22,301 nt of DNA from Oscillospiraceae bacterium. GTDB lineage: Bacteria; Bacillota; Clostridia; Oscillospirales; Oscillospiraceae. Shown here piece by piece: positions 1 to 7,973 of the stretch. The DNA is taken from assembly GCA_017936205.1 (NCBI GenBank), contig JAGBGB010000178.1, positions 1 to 22,301 of the forward strand. Direction: 5' to 3'. The notes under the pieces were generated by a model. That model was not told the DNA's origin, did no database searches, and saw only the letters and a program-made list of their open reading frames with translations. The position numbers and the translations under genes are program-made. The number at the start of each line of letters is the position of its first letter. Positions within the stretch are counted from its first letter, which is position 1.

Positions 1-3000
1 CAGACCGCTGACTGGACTCTGGAAGCCTACAACGGCGGCTACCGTATGATCAGCGAAGCCGTTCCCGAGCATACTCTGCAGTACGCAATGGGCAAGTTCG
101 CTGCCTATGATGCTACAATGACCGAAAGCAGAGACGGCTTGACCTATCACTTCTTCCCCTGCATCAACGAGAACCTCACCGCGGCTGTGGTCAACGAGCC
201 TCAGGTGGTCTTCGGCAGCCCTGCTCCTGCCAACAAGGGTCAGAGCTACCTGCTCCACTTCAGCGTGGATGCCATCTTCGGAGCGGAAGAGATCCATGCC
301 TATCTGGGCTCTCAGGAGCTGCCCTGCTCCCTGTCCTACGGCAGATATGCCGCAGAGCTGGCAGCAGAATTGGTTTCCGGCGAAACCCTGACCGTAAGGG
401 TCGAGGGCAAGGATCCCAAGGGCACCCCCTTCTCCGGCAGTGTAGAGATCATCGTAAAGGACGAGCCTGTGATCTCCGATCTTAAGCCTGTTTCCAACTC
501 CCAGACCAAGGACAACAAGCGTCCCACCATTTCTGCAAGGGTCAACAATGCAGGAGAAAATCCCATCATTGATTTGCTCCTCAACGGCGGTGCTGTGAAC
601 GCAAGCTACAAGGACGGTCTGATCAGCTATACCCCCAACGCCGATCTGTCTGAAGGCAGAGTCAATGTTTCCCTGACCGTTACCCGTCAGGACGGCAAGT
701 CCGTTTCCAAGAGCTGGAGCTTCATTGTAGGCGAATCCAAATTCACCCTGCTCTTCGGTCAGCTCCACTCCCATACCGGCGAATATTCCGACGGCTCCGG
801 CACCCTCCAGAGTGCACTGGAACACATCGAAGGTCTGCCCGAAGAAGCAAAGGTAGATTTTGTTGCCTTTACAGACCACTCCAACTACTTCGATACCGCA
901 GATGCTCCCAATCCCGAGGAGGCTCTGTACGACCTGAGTCTTGCAACACCCGACTCCCGTGCAAAGTGGACTGCCTACAAGGATGCCATGGCACAGTTCA
1001 ATACTGCTCATGCCGGGGATATCCTCGCCCTCCCCGGCTTCGAAATGACCTGGTCCGGTGGTCCCGGACACATGAACACCTTCGTCACCGAGGGTATCGT
1101 TTCCCGTAACAACAAGACTCTGAACGAAAAGAGTGCCGATGCAGGTATGCGTGCTTACTACGAGCTGCTGACCCGCGAGGAGGGTGCAGAGGGCATTACC
1201 CAGCTGAACCACCCCGGCACCACCTTCGGCAACTTCACCGACTTCGCCTACTGGAATCCCCAGGCTGACAGCCGTGTCTATCTGGTAGAGGTAGGCAACG
1301 GAGAAGGCCCCATCCATGGCGGCGGCTACTACCCCAGCTACGAGCAGTACACTCTGGCTCTGGACAAGGGCTGGCATGTTGCACCCACCAACAATCAGGA
1401 CAACCACAAGGGCAAGTGGGGCAATGCCAACAACGGCAGAGATGTCATTCTGGCAGAGAGCTTCACGGAAGAAGCCATTTATGATGCCATCCGCAGCTAC
1501 CGTGTCTATGCCACCGAGGACAAGAATTTAGAGATCCTCTACACCGTCAATGAGCTGCCCATGGGCACCATGATCGAGAATGTTCCCGAAACGCTGGAAT
1601 TCGATGTTTCCCTCATGGATCCCGACAGTGACGACAGCATCACCTGTGTAGAGCTCATTGTCAACTCCGGCAAGGTCGCCTACACCTGGGACAATGCCCA
1701 GGAGCTGGCAAGCGGGCACCTTACCGCCACCTTGGAGCCTGCTTATTCCTACTACTATCTCCGTGTGACCCAGGCAGACAAGGACATTGCAGTCACTGCT
1801 CCCGTTTGGGTTGGCGAAGCTCTGAAGCTTGGCATCCGCGAGAGCACGTTAGATGCAGATATCGCTGTTGTAGGCGAAGAGCTGACCATTAACACCAACT
1901 TCTACAACGAGGAATACGCAGATGCCGCCATTAAGAGCATCGTTTACAGCATCAACGGCAATCAGGTCCTCCATGTGGACAATGAGCTGCACCTGCTTTC
2001 TGCGGGTACAGATGTTGTGATCCCCTGGAGCTACACTCCCACCGAAGCCAAGAAGATCACCATTACCATTACCGCCATTGTAGATTACGACAATCGGGAC
2101 TACACCTTCACCAGCTCTGTGGAGCTGAATGTGGTGCAGCCTGACGAGGTCACCTACATGGGCATCGACGCCTCCCACCAGAACGAGTATGTGACCGGCA
2201 AATATAGCCAGATGATGAACAACTTCTCCACCCTTGCTATGGAAGCCGGGATCCGTTGCAACCTGCTTACCGGCTCCGAAGCTCTGATCGCCGCCTGCAA
2301 GAACGAGAAGTACACTGCCATCGTGCTCAATGTTCCTACCCGTCAGTATTCTCAGGGCAAGTCCTATACCGCCGAGGAGCTGGAAGCTCTGGCAGCCTTC
2401 AACGCACGAGGCGGCATCCTGATCATCAGCAACTTAGGAGACAAGTTCGATAAGCTCGAGCCCCATATGGCCGCTACTCAGAATGCCCTTCTTGAAGCAT
2501 TGGGCTCCTGCCTCCGCTTCTCCGATGATGCGGTTCGTGAGGGCAGCTACAACTCTGTTTATGCCTATAGCTTCGGCGAAGATCCTCTGGTACAAGGGAT
2601 CGAGGACTCCATTGTCTTCTACAACGGCTCCTCCGTGTATGCCGTAGATCAGGATGGTGAGGTTCTGGACACCCTGCCCTCCCATATCAGTGCAGTTCTC
2701 TTCGGCAACTATAAGACCGAATCCCGAGATGAGGACGGAGACGGCTTAGGCGGCTCCTCCACCATGAAGTACAGCTACAACGACGAGGACTACGGTCTCC
2801 AGTCCCGTCTGCTGCTAATGGCAGCAGATCGTCAGGAGGGCAAAGGCATGATCTTCGTCTCCGGTGTTCCCTTCATGAATGACTATAACATTCTTTTCCC
2901 TGCAGAAAACGGCAACAACGCCCTGGCAGAGAATCTCCTGAAGGAGATCAATCCCGTAAAGATCACTCCCATCGCAGAGGTTCGTAAGCAGACGGAAGTT

Positions 3001-4284
3001 GGCTATAAGTTCAATATTGAAGGTGTCGTTACCTCCAATGCCTCCGGCTACGACAAGGACACTGCCTTCTTCGACTGCATCTATGTGCAGGACGAGACTG
3101 CAGGCATCAACTGTTTCCCCGTTGCAGGCAACTTCAAGATCGGTGACATTGTCCAGATCAAGGGGCAGACCGAGTTCTACATCGGCGAGCCTGAGCTCCA
3201 AGTACAGACCATCGAGAAGATCGGCGAGACCACTCCCCTGACTCCCGTGGAGGTCACCTCTGCACAGATCAACGACCGCTCCGTAGAGGGCAGCCTGATC
3301 ACTCTGAAGGGTGTGGTCACCAAGATCACCCTGGCAAACGGTCTGGTAGAATCCATCTATATTAAGGATGCTGAGGGCGTGGTAGCCCGTGCCTTCATCG
3401 ACGGCTATATCACCTCCGCAAAGACCATCCCCGGTCTGACTCAGGGCTGTGCCGTAAGCGTTACCGGCATCGGCTCCTATGATAACACCTATGCCATTGA
3501 GCACGACAGCTACGCACGGATCCGTGTCCGTGACCGTGATGACATCGTGACCTCTGTTCATGAGCACACCGTCAGCATTCTGGCTGCTGTAGCTCCCACC
3601 TGTACAGAAACAGGTCTGACAGAGGGTCAGTGGTGCGAGATGTGCGAAATGATCCTGATCCCGCAGGAAGAAGTTCCCGCAAAGGGACATAGCTTCGTAA
3701 ACGGTGTCTGTTCCGTCTGCGGTGCAGGCTTCCCCTTCACCGATGTTCCCGAAAACATCTGGTACCGCAAGGCTGTAGAGTATGTCTACGAGAACAAGCT
3801 CATGAACGGCATGACCGCCACTACGTACGCCCCCAACAAGACCCTGACCCGTGCTATGCTGGTCACCATCCTGTACCGCATGGCAGGCTCCCCTGAGGTA
3901 GAGCTGAAGGGCATCTTCACCGATGTGGCTCCCGGGATCTGGTACTCCGATGCCATCCAGTGGGGCTACGACAACGACATCGTCAAGGGTGTCGCTGCAG
4001 ATCGCTTCGCTCCCGACCGTGCTGTTTCCCGTGAGCAGATGGTCACCTTCCTGTACCGCTATGCCAAGTACGCAGGCTACGATGTCAGCAAGGCTGAAAC
4101 CACAGACCTGTCCTCTTATGTGGATGTATCCACTGTCAGCGGCTATGCGGCTGATGGCTTCCGCTGGGCTGTAGGAGAAGGCATCGTAAACGGCATGGGC
4201 AACAACAATCTTGCTCCTCAGGGCACTGCAACCCGTGCACAGGTGGCTCAGGTCATTATGAAGCTGGATCTGCTGAAAAAATAA
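1..4284 (+). CDS. CehA/McbA-like PHP metallohydrolase with SLH domains, 5' end outside window
   Basis: The reading frame is open from base 1, so this is the last 1427 codons of a larger secreted protein. Codon numbers count from base 1. A beta-sandwich-like region (about 55-245) leads into a PHP-type metal-dependent hydrolase: LHSHT with H256 and H258, TDHSN with D292 and H293, GFEMTW, LNHPG with H404, and QDNH with D467 and H469. These are the metal-ligand motifs of the CehA/McbA group. About 720-830 is a Rossmann/GATase-like segment. About 987-1185 holds two OB-fold-like repeats. About 1186-1240 has paired CxxC motifs. Three SLH domains (about 1241-1427, each with an FTDV-type start and a TRA or SRE motif) should bind secondary cell-wall polymer. 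I infer a cell-surface phosphoesterase or hydrolase; the substrate is unknown. Ends 21 bp before the YibE/F gene, so co-transcription is possible. Confidence 0.9.
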   Translation, partial: QTADWTLEAYNGGYRMISEAVPEHTLQYAMGKFAAYDATMTESRDGLTYHFFPCINENLTAAVVNEPQVVFGSPAPANKGQSYLLHFSVDAIFGAEEIHAYLGSQELPCSLSYGRYAAELAAELVSGETLTVRVEGKDPKGTPFSGSVEIIVKDEPVISDLKPVSNSQTKDNKRPTISARVNNAGENPIIDLLLNGGAVNASYKDGLISYTPNADLSEGRVNVSLTVTRQDGKSVSKSWSFIVGESKFTLLFGQLHSHTGEYSDGSGTLQSALEHIEGLPEEAKVDFVAFTDHSNYFDTADAPNPEEALYDLSLATPDSRAKWTAYKDAMAQFNTAHAGDILALPGFEMTWSGGPGHMNTFVTEGIVSRNNKTLNEKSADAGMRAYYELLTREEGAEGITQLNHPGTTFGNFTDFAYWNPQADSRVYLVEVGNGEGPIHGGGYYPSYEQYTLALDKGWHVAPTNNQDNHKGKWGNANNGRDVILAESFTEEAIYDAIRSYRVYATEDKNLEILYTVNELPMGTMIENVPETLEFDVSLMDPDSDDSITCVELIVNSGKVAYTWDNAQELASGHLTATLEPAYSYYYLRVTQADKDIAVTAPVWVGEALKLGIRESTLDADIAVVGEELTINTNFYNEEYADAAIKSIVYSINGNQVLHVDNELHLLSAGTDVVIPWSYTPTEAKKITITITAIVDYDNRDYTFTSSVELNVVQPDEVTYMGIDASHQNEYVTGKYSQMMNNFSTLAMEAGIRCNLLTGSEALIAACKNEKYTAIVLNVPTRQYSQGKSYTAEELEALAAFNARGGILIISNLGDKFDKLEPHMAATQNALLEALGSCLRFSDDAVREGSYNSVYAYSFGEDPLVQGIEDSIVFYNGSSVYAVDQDGEVLDTLPSHISAVLFGNYKTESRDEDGDGLGGSSTMKYSYNDEDYGLQSRLLLMAADRQEGKGMIFVSGVPFMNDYNILFPAENGNNALAENLLKEINPVKITPIAEVRKQTEVGYKFNIEGVVTSNASGYDKDTAFFDCIYVQDETAGINCFPVAGNFKIGDIVQIKGQTEFYIGEPELQVQTIEKIGETTPLTPVEVTSAQINDRSVEGSLITLKGVVTKITLANGLVESIYIKDAEGVVARAFIDGYITSAKTIPGLTQGCAVSVTGIGSYDNTYAIEHDSYARIRVRDRDDIVTSVHEHTVSILAAVAPTCTETGLTEGQWCEMCEMILIPQEEVPAKGHSFVNGVCSVCGAGFPFTDVPENIWYRKAVEYVYENKLMNGMTATTYAPNKTLTRAMLVTILYRMAGSPEVELKGIFTDVAPGIWYSDAIQWGYDNDIVKGVAADRFAPDRAVSREQMVTFLYRYAKYAGYDVSKAETTDLSSYVDVSTVSGYAADGFRWAVGEGIVNGMGNNNLAPQGTATRAQVAQVIMKLDLLKK

Positions 4285-4305
4285 ACCCCATCACAGGAGG
4301 ATCCC

Positions 4306-5460
4306 ATGTTACAGAAGCATAAACAACATACCGCCCACCCCCTGATCAGTGCAGGGATCCTTCTGGTGATCATAGGGATCCTATTGGGGCTGTTCCTCTA
4401 TGCCAACAGCGAGAAGGAAGAAACGCTCACAGACGAGGGCTCTGTTTTCCGCAGAGCCCGAGTGACCCAGATCCTTACGGACAGCTGCGAGCAGGATCCC
4501 AGAGCCCAGAATGCCTACCGTGGAGAGCAGAAGCTGCTGGTGGAGCTGCGAGAGGGTCCCGACAAGGGGCAAACTCTGCTGGCAGACAATGCTGTAGGCA
4601 TTCACACCGACTTTGCCCCCGTGAAGGTAGGGCAGAAGTTGATCCTGCACATCAGCACTTATTCTGACGGCAGCTCCATGGCGACAGTCTACGGCCCGGA
4701 TCGACAGCAGATGATCTGCGTGATCTTAGGTCTGTTCATTCTGGTCACGGTACTGGTTGGCGGCAAGGTGGGAGCAAAGTCCATTATTGGCTTGATCCTG
4801 ACCGTACTGGTGCTGTTAGGGGTATTCTTCCCCCTCCTTGCCAAGGGCTGGGCTTCCGTTCCCACCGCCCTGCTGCTGTGCTCCCTTATTGCAGTTGCCT
4901 GCTTCATCATTCTGGGAGGCTGCAATAAAAAAACTCTCTGTGCCTGCGCAGGAACCATCGCCGGCATGGTGCTGGCAATGGCATTCGGTCTGCTGGCACA
5001 GAGGCTGCTGTTGGTGGACGGCTATCAGGCTGAATATGCCGATGCCCTGCAGAATGAGCGTATGACCGGAACTCCCTTCGAGATCCGTGGGCTGTTGGTG
5101 GCAGGCGTGATCATCTCCTCTTTAGGTGCGGTCATGGATGTGGCTATGTCCATTGCCTCTGCCCTCAGCGAGCTGAAGGCTGTAGATCCGCAGCTGAAGA
5201 CAGGTGCTCTGTGGCACTCCGGCATGAACATCGGCAGAGATATGGTAGGAACCATGACCAACACTCTGATCCTTGCCATTTTGGGCAGCAGCGTGATCCT
5301 GCTGCTGTACATTTTCTCCATGAATCTGTCCGGGAATCAGTTCCTGTCCTCTTCCTTCCTTGCCATTGAGGTGGTCAGCTCCGTAGCCAGTGCCATTGGT
5401 GTCATACTGGCAGTCCCCTTGACCACCCTCTGCGCCTCCCTGCTCTACGGCAAAAAATAA
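4306..5460 (+). CDS. YibE/F family integral membrane protein
   Basis: A 384-residue polytopic membrane protein. AGGAGG at 4295-4300 lies 5 nt before the ATG. TM1 covers about residues 12-31. An extracytoplasmic beta-rich loop (about 50-130) follows, and multiple hydrophobic segments start at residue 136. The signature GMNIGRDMVGTMTNTLILA begins at residue 306 and is characteristic of the YibE/F (PF07907) family, whose members are often near 370-400 residues. Biochemical function of the family is not established; a transport role is often assumed. It starts 21 bp after the SLH-protein stop and ends just before a strong terminator, so it is probably the last gene of that transcription unit. Confidence 0.93.
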   Translation: MLQKHKQHTAHPLISAGILLVIIGILLGLFLYANSEKEETLTDEGSVFRRARVTQILTDSCEQDPRAQNAYRGEQKLLVELREGPDKGQTLLADNAVGIHTDFAPVKVGQKLILHISTYSDGSSMATVYGPDRQQMICVILGLFILVTVLVGGKVGAKSIIGLILTVLVLLGVFFPLLAKGWASVPTALLLCSLIAVACFIILGGCNKKTLCACAGTIAGMVLAMAFGLLAQRLLLVDGYQAEYADALQNERMTGTPFEIRGLLVAGVIISSLGAVMDVAMSIASALSELKAVDPQLKTGALWHSGMNIGRDMVGTMTNTLILAILGSSVILLLYIFSMNLSGNQFLSSSFLAIEVVSSVASAIGVILAVPLTTLCASLLYGKK

Positions 5461-5471
5461 CCAAACCCAAA

Positions 5472-5515
5472 GTGCTGTCCTACATGGCTCGCCCATGTAA
5501 GACAGCACCCTTTTT
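5472..5515 (+). terminator. Rho-independent terminator after YibE/F gene
   Basis: GTGCTGTC and GACAGCAC form the lower stem and TACATGG/CCATGTA the upper stem, separated by one mismatch. The loop is CTCGC, and CCTTTTT follows. It begins 12 bp after the stop codon and fits the end of the 1-5460 transcription unit. Confidence 0.92.
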
Positions 5516-5532
5516 AGCGTTCATCCACCCGT

Positions 5533-5739
5533 AAATTCCGATTTGTCGAACAGTTTGATTTAACGCTGCGTAGGGGCGCGCATTGCGCGTCCGGTTCATG
5601 GCGTAACGCCATGAACACAAAAACCACCGAAAATGGTGTAATTTCTCCAAAAATCGAAATATTTTTCACAACCACCAATTCTTGGTGGTTGTCGGACGCG
5701 CAATGCGCGCCCCTACGAATGGTACGATAAATCGGAATA
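5533..5739. repeat. MITE-like interspersed repeat, family A, copy 1
   Basis: A 207-bp non-coding element. Its ends are inverted repeats: AAATTCCGATTTGTCG at the left and CGATAAATCGGAAT at the right. A longer inner inverted pair follows, GCGTAGGGGCGCGCATTGCG against CGCAATGCGCGCCCCTACG. Two further internal hairpins are visible: TTCATGGCGT/ACGCCATGAA and ACAACCACCAA/TTGGTGGTTGT. A second copy in the same orientation lies at 21249-21469. It encodes no protein and sits just after a terminator. With the terminator and the downstream promoter it accounts for most of the 458-bp gene-free gap 5461-5918. Confidence 0.85.
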
Positions 5740-5861
5740 TTAACAAACGGAACAGATCGGGTTTATTATGATTCAAAAAGCTTTTCGTAGAATTGGCGGC
5801 CGTGCTTTTTCGGCATGGAATGATTATGACTCTTCACCCGTGCTTCTTACAGGAGCCTTTA

Positions 5862-5890
5862 TTGACAAACGGTTTTTCTCATGCTATGAT
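5862..5890 (+). promoter_or_regulatory. Sigma-A promoter for TIGR04076/C39-like operon
   Basis: TTGACA (5862-5867), a 17-bp spacer, then TATGAT (5885-5890) preceded by an extended TGC. Only about 20 nt separates the predicted start site from the ribosome binding site of the 5919 gene. This is one of the best-matched promoters in the window. Confidence 0.88.
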
Positions 5891-5918
5891 GAGCATAACA
5901 TGAGCAGGAGGGTTTGGA

Positions 5919-6167
5919 ATGATCATTAAACTTAGCATTACGCAGAGCAACTGTCGCTGTGGCTACTTCCGTGAGGGAGACAGCTTTCTGGTAGAGGATC
6001 TGTGTCCACCTCTGTGCCACGAGCTGTGGAACACCATTTACCCCTATGTTTTCGCCCTGCAAAACGGCGGAGTTCTGGACTACGGGGCAGAGAAGGCTCG
6101 GAGGTTCGATGCCAAATGTCCCGACGGTGGCAGAGTCTGCATTCACGGAGAGGTTCTGGACGAATGA
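5919..6167 (+). CDS. TIGR04076 family small Cys-containing protein
   Basis: 82 residues. AGGAGGG at 5906-5912 precedes the ATG by about 6 nt. Visible features are a C-x-C near the N-terminus (C12, C14), a LCPPLCHE segment (C29, C33, H34), a central IYPYVFALQNGG stretch, and a C-terminal CPDGGRVC motif. This order (Cys-Gly start, CP motif, Tyr-Pro-rich middle, CPD near the end) matches the TIGR04076 family of short, uncharacterised, probably metal-binding or redox proteins. Its TGA overlaps the next gene's ATG by 4 nt (ATGA), so the two are translationally coupled and likely work together. The family function is unknown. Confidence 0.8.
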   Translation: MIIKLSITQSNCRCGYFREGDSFLVEDLCPPLCHELWNTIYPYVFALQNGGVLDYGAEKARRFDAKCPDGGRVCIHGEVLDE

Positions 6168-6745
6168 TCCCCATGAAGCTTCCGCCCTCCCCTGCCCCCA
6201 TCAACGGACAGAAGTTGTGTGAGCACGCTGATCAATTCTTTGGCTGGTGCCACTTGGGACACAACGGCTGTGTCCTTCTTGCGATTTATAATGCACTTGT
6301 ACTGTGTGGAATACCTGTTCCTCTGGGCAGGATCCACAGACTGCTGCACCGTCCCTGGCGGCCCCGCTTCTTCGGAGTGCGGGTGCATGAGATCCGTCGT
6401 TGCTTGAAGAAGCTGAAGGTTCCCTACACAGAGGCGCGCTCCGTCACTGAATTAGAAGCGCAGCTGCAGCCCGGAGATGTGGCGATTATCATGCGTTGGA
6501 ACCGAACCCTTCCCTTCTGTCATTTTACCCTTGGTCAGGAGCCCCTGTCTGTGACTCGTTACCCGGATCCCTTCGGCGGAGCTCACGGGGTTGCGGTTCA
6601 ATACGAAGCACCGGGACGGTGGATCGTCTATAACCGCTATTCCAATCGGCAGAAAGCCTATGTGTTTCCCACATTCATGGACTACATGCTTTTCGATGCC
6701 GCCTTCATGGCAGGCTTTATTCTCAAAAAATCGTTGACAACTTGA
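6164..6745 (+). CDS. C39-like cysteine-peptidase-fold protein
   Basis: 193 residues. The start at 6164 is chosen because ATGA overlaps the preceding stop; a second in-frame ATG is at 6173. The frame is open further upstream, but that part only shadows the preceding gene. HNGCVLLAIYNAL (C36) resembles the catalytic-Cys helix of C39/papain-like peptidases (NGC-type nucleophile followed by an A-x-x-N turn). GAHGVAVQY (H141) followed by a beta hairpin to YNRYSN (N157) fits the His-Asn half of the triad. No signal peptide or membrane segment is evident. I infer a cytoplasmic cysteine peptidase or acyltransferase-like fold; substrate unknown. The downstream gene has its own promoter, so this operon is probably bicistronic. 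Confidence 0.68.
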   Translation: MIPMKLPPSPAPINGQKLCEHADQFFGWCHLGHNGCVLLAIYNALVLCGIPVPLGRIHRLLHRPWRPRFFGVRVHEIRRCLKKLKVPYTEARSVTELEAQLQPGDVAIIMRWNRTLPFCHFTLGQEPLSVTRYPDPFGGAHGVAVQYEAPGRWIVYNRYSNRQKAYVFPTFMDYMLFDAAFMAGFILKKSLTT

Positions 6746-6765
6746 TTCCTTTGATGTAGTATAAT
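6734..6765 (+). promoter_or_regulatory. Promoter for DUF4234 gene
   Basis: TTGACA at 6734-6739 overlaps the end of the upstream CDS. Two -10 choices exist: TAGTAT (6757-6762, 17-bp spacer) or TATAAT (6760-6765, 20-bp spacer). A second TATAAT at 6775-6780 is probably too close to the start codon. A promoter here is very likely, but the exact -10 is uncertain. Confidence 0.7.
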
Positions 6766-6796
6766 ACCACAAGCTATAATTAGAAAGGAGTATCCC

Positions 6797-7363
6797 ATGG
6801 ACAATCAGAACAACCAACAGCCCAATTACGGACAGCAGCCCAATAATGGACAGCAGCCCAATTACGGTCAACAGCCGAATTATGGGCAGCAACCCAATAA
6901 CGGGCAGCCCAACTACGGCTACCAGCAACCAAATTACAACTATCAGCAGCCCAACTACGGCTACCAACAGCCCAATTACAATTATCAGCAGCCCTTCCCC
7001 GGTCATGGTCCCGCCGCAGGCATTGAGGTCAGAGATATCGCTATCTTCATTATCCTTTCTATCGTGACCTGTGGCATTTATCTTTTCTACTGGCTCTATG
7101 TGCTCCATGAGGATATGCGCCAGCTCACCCGTGATCCCAATGCTATGAGCGGAGGCATGGTCGTCCTCCTGTCCATCGTGACCTGCGGCATTTACCAGAT
7201 GATCTGGATGTACAAGCAGGGCGAGACCATTGACCGTGTCAAGCAGTCCCTCGGTCGTTACAGCAGCAATACCGCCATTATTTATTTGGTTCTGAGCATT
7301 TTTGGTCTGAATATCGTATCTATGGCTCTGCTGCAGGATGAGCTGAACAAGCTGCCCCGTTAA
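6797..7363 (+). CDS. DUF4234 membrane protein with QQPNYG-repeat N-terminus
   Basis: 188 residues. AAAGGAG (6784-6790) lies 6 nt before the ATG. Residues about 5-70 are a low-complexity run of QQPNYG, QQPNNG and YQQPNY repeats with almost no other residue types. From about residue 75 the DUF4234 domain follows, with hydrophobic helices around ILSIVTCGIYLFYWLY, a second copy of the SIVTCGIY signature, and a third helix near IIYLVLSIFGLNIV. The family is a small membrane protein of unknown function. The Gln/Asn/Pro/Tyr tail probably faces the cytoplasm and is likely disordered. The stop is close to the next gene, a DUF2752 protein; I infer co-expression of the two. Confidence 0.88.
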   Translation: MDNQNNQQPNYGQQPNNGQQPNYGQQPNYGQQPNNGQPNYGYQQPNYNYQQPNYGYQQPNYNYQQPFPGHGPAAGIEVRDIAIFIILSIVTCGIYLFYWLYVLHEDMRQLTRDPNAMSGGMVVLLSIVTCGIYQMIWMYKQGETIDRVKQSLGRYSSNTAIIYLVLSIFGLNIVSMALLQDELNKLPR

Positions 7364-7384
7364 GTTGCCATCTTCCATAGACTC

Positions 7385-7392
7385 AGGAAAGG
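7385..7392 (+). promoter_or_regulatory. Ribosome binding site deciding the DUF2752 start
   Basis: GGAAAGGA lies 8 nt before the TTG at 7401. An upstream in-frame TTG at 7365 has no Shine-Dalgarno match, so the 7401 start is preferred. Confidence 0.55.
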
Positions 7393-7400
7393 AACCCGCT

Positions 7401-7832
7401 TTGAAGAAACGAGCAAGGACTTTTTTTCGGGAGCATGGCGAGATCGTCCGACTTCTGGCAGGCTTCGGGATCTTTGGCTGCCTGTACTGCCTGTTCACCC
7501 TGCTGACAGGCTGGGGGATCCCCTGTATTTTCCACGAGCTAACAGGGCTATGCTGTCCGGGCTGTGGAATCTCACGGTTTTTCCTCTGCCTTCTGCGGCT
7601 GGATCTGCTGGGTGCCTTGTCTCAGAATTTGGCTGTAGCCATTCTGCTTCCCCTGTGGCTGACCGTAGGGCTGATCGAATTCCTGTGGAATCCTCCTGCA
7701 CTGAACCGTGGCAGCAGACTGAACCGCATTCTGCTCACAGGCTCCTTGATCCTGCTTCTGATCTTCGGTCTGTTGCGGAATCTCCCCGCTTTCTCCTTCC
7801 TTCTCCCAAGTCCATATGATCCTATAGTATAA
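7401..7832 (+). CDS. DUF2752 membrane protein
   Basis: 143 residues from TTG 7401; starting at TTG 7365 would add 12 residues. A basic N-terminus is followed by a first TM helix (about 17-38). The family signature GLCCPGCGISR has C51, C52 and C55. A second hydrophobic pair follows (about 60-95), and a last TM segment lies near ILLTGSLILLLIFGLL. The conserved CPGCG motif is diagnostic of DUF2752. Its function is unknown. The gene follows the DUF4234 gene by 37 nt, and the two families often occur together with TM2-type small membrane proteins (general knowledge). The last codons run into the following terminator. Confidence 0.85.
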   Translation: MKKRARTFFREHGEIVRLLAGFGIFGCLYCLFTLLTGWGIPCIFHELTGLCCPGCGISRFFLCLLRLDLLGALSQNLAVAILLPLWLTVGLIEFLWNPPALNRGSRLNRILLTGSLILLLIFGLLRNLPAFSFLLPSPYDPIV

Positions 7833-7896
7833 AAGCATATAGAAAAGCCTATTGTAAGGAACTCTCCCTGCAATAGGTTTTTTCTATGTGCTTTTT
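7831..7896 (+). terminator. Long terminator after DUF4234-DUF2752 unit
   Basis: AAAAGCATATAGAAAA and CCTATTG pair with CAATAGG and TTTTCTATGTGCTTTT around a 15-nt loop. The stem overlaps the DUF2752 stop codon. The A-rich left arm makes it potentially bidirectional. Confidence 0.9.
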
Positions 7897-7909
7897 GGAA
7901 AGTTTTCCC

Positions 7910-7938
7910 TTGCCACGGGGTAAGATTATGGATATAAT
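7910..7938 (+). promoter_or_regulatory. Sigma-A promoter for DUF2461 gene
   Basis: TTGCCA (7910-7915), a 17-bp spacer, then TATAAT (7933-7938), 36 nt upstream of the ATG. Confidence 0.85.
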
Positions 7939-7973
7939 AAACTAAACAATCACACAGAAAAGAGGTTTTTCCA

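Noticed and set aside
2815..3690. A 291-codon minus-strand frame inside the SLH protein gene
   Set aside because: It is the antisense of a well-supported coding region with a codon bias that suppresses stops in that frame; no start signal or domain.
5533..5739. Possible CRISPR array or tandem repeat
   Set aside because: The internal palindromes differ from each other and there are no regularly spaced identical repeats with unique spacers; the ends are terminal inverted repeats.
5768..5932. A 54-codon open frame (MIQKAFRRIGG...) on the + strand before the TIGR04076 gene
   Set aside because: No ribosome binding site, and it runs through the consensus promoter and the ribosome binding site of the 5919 gene, so it is most likely chance.
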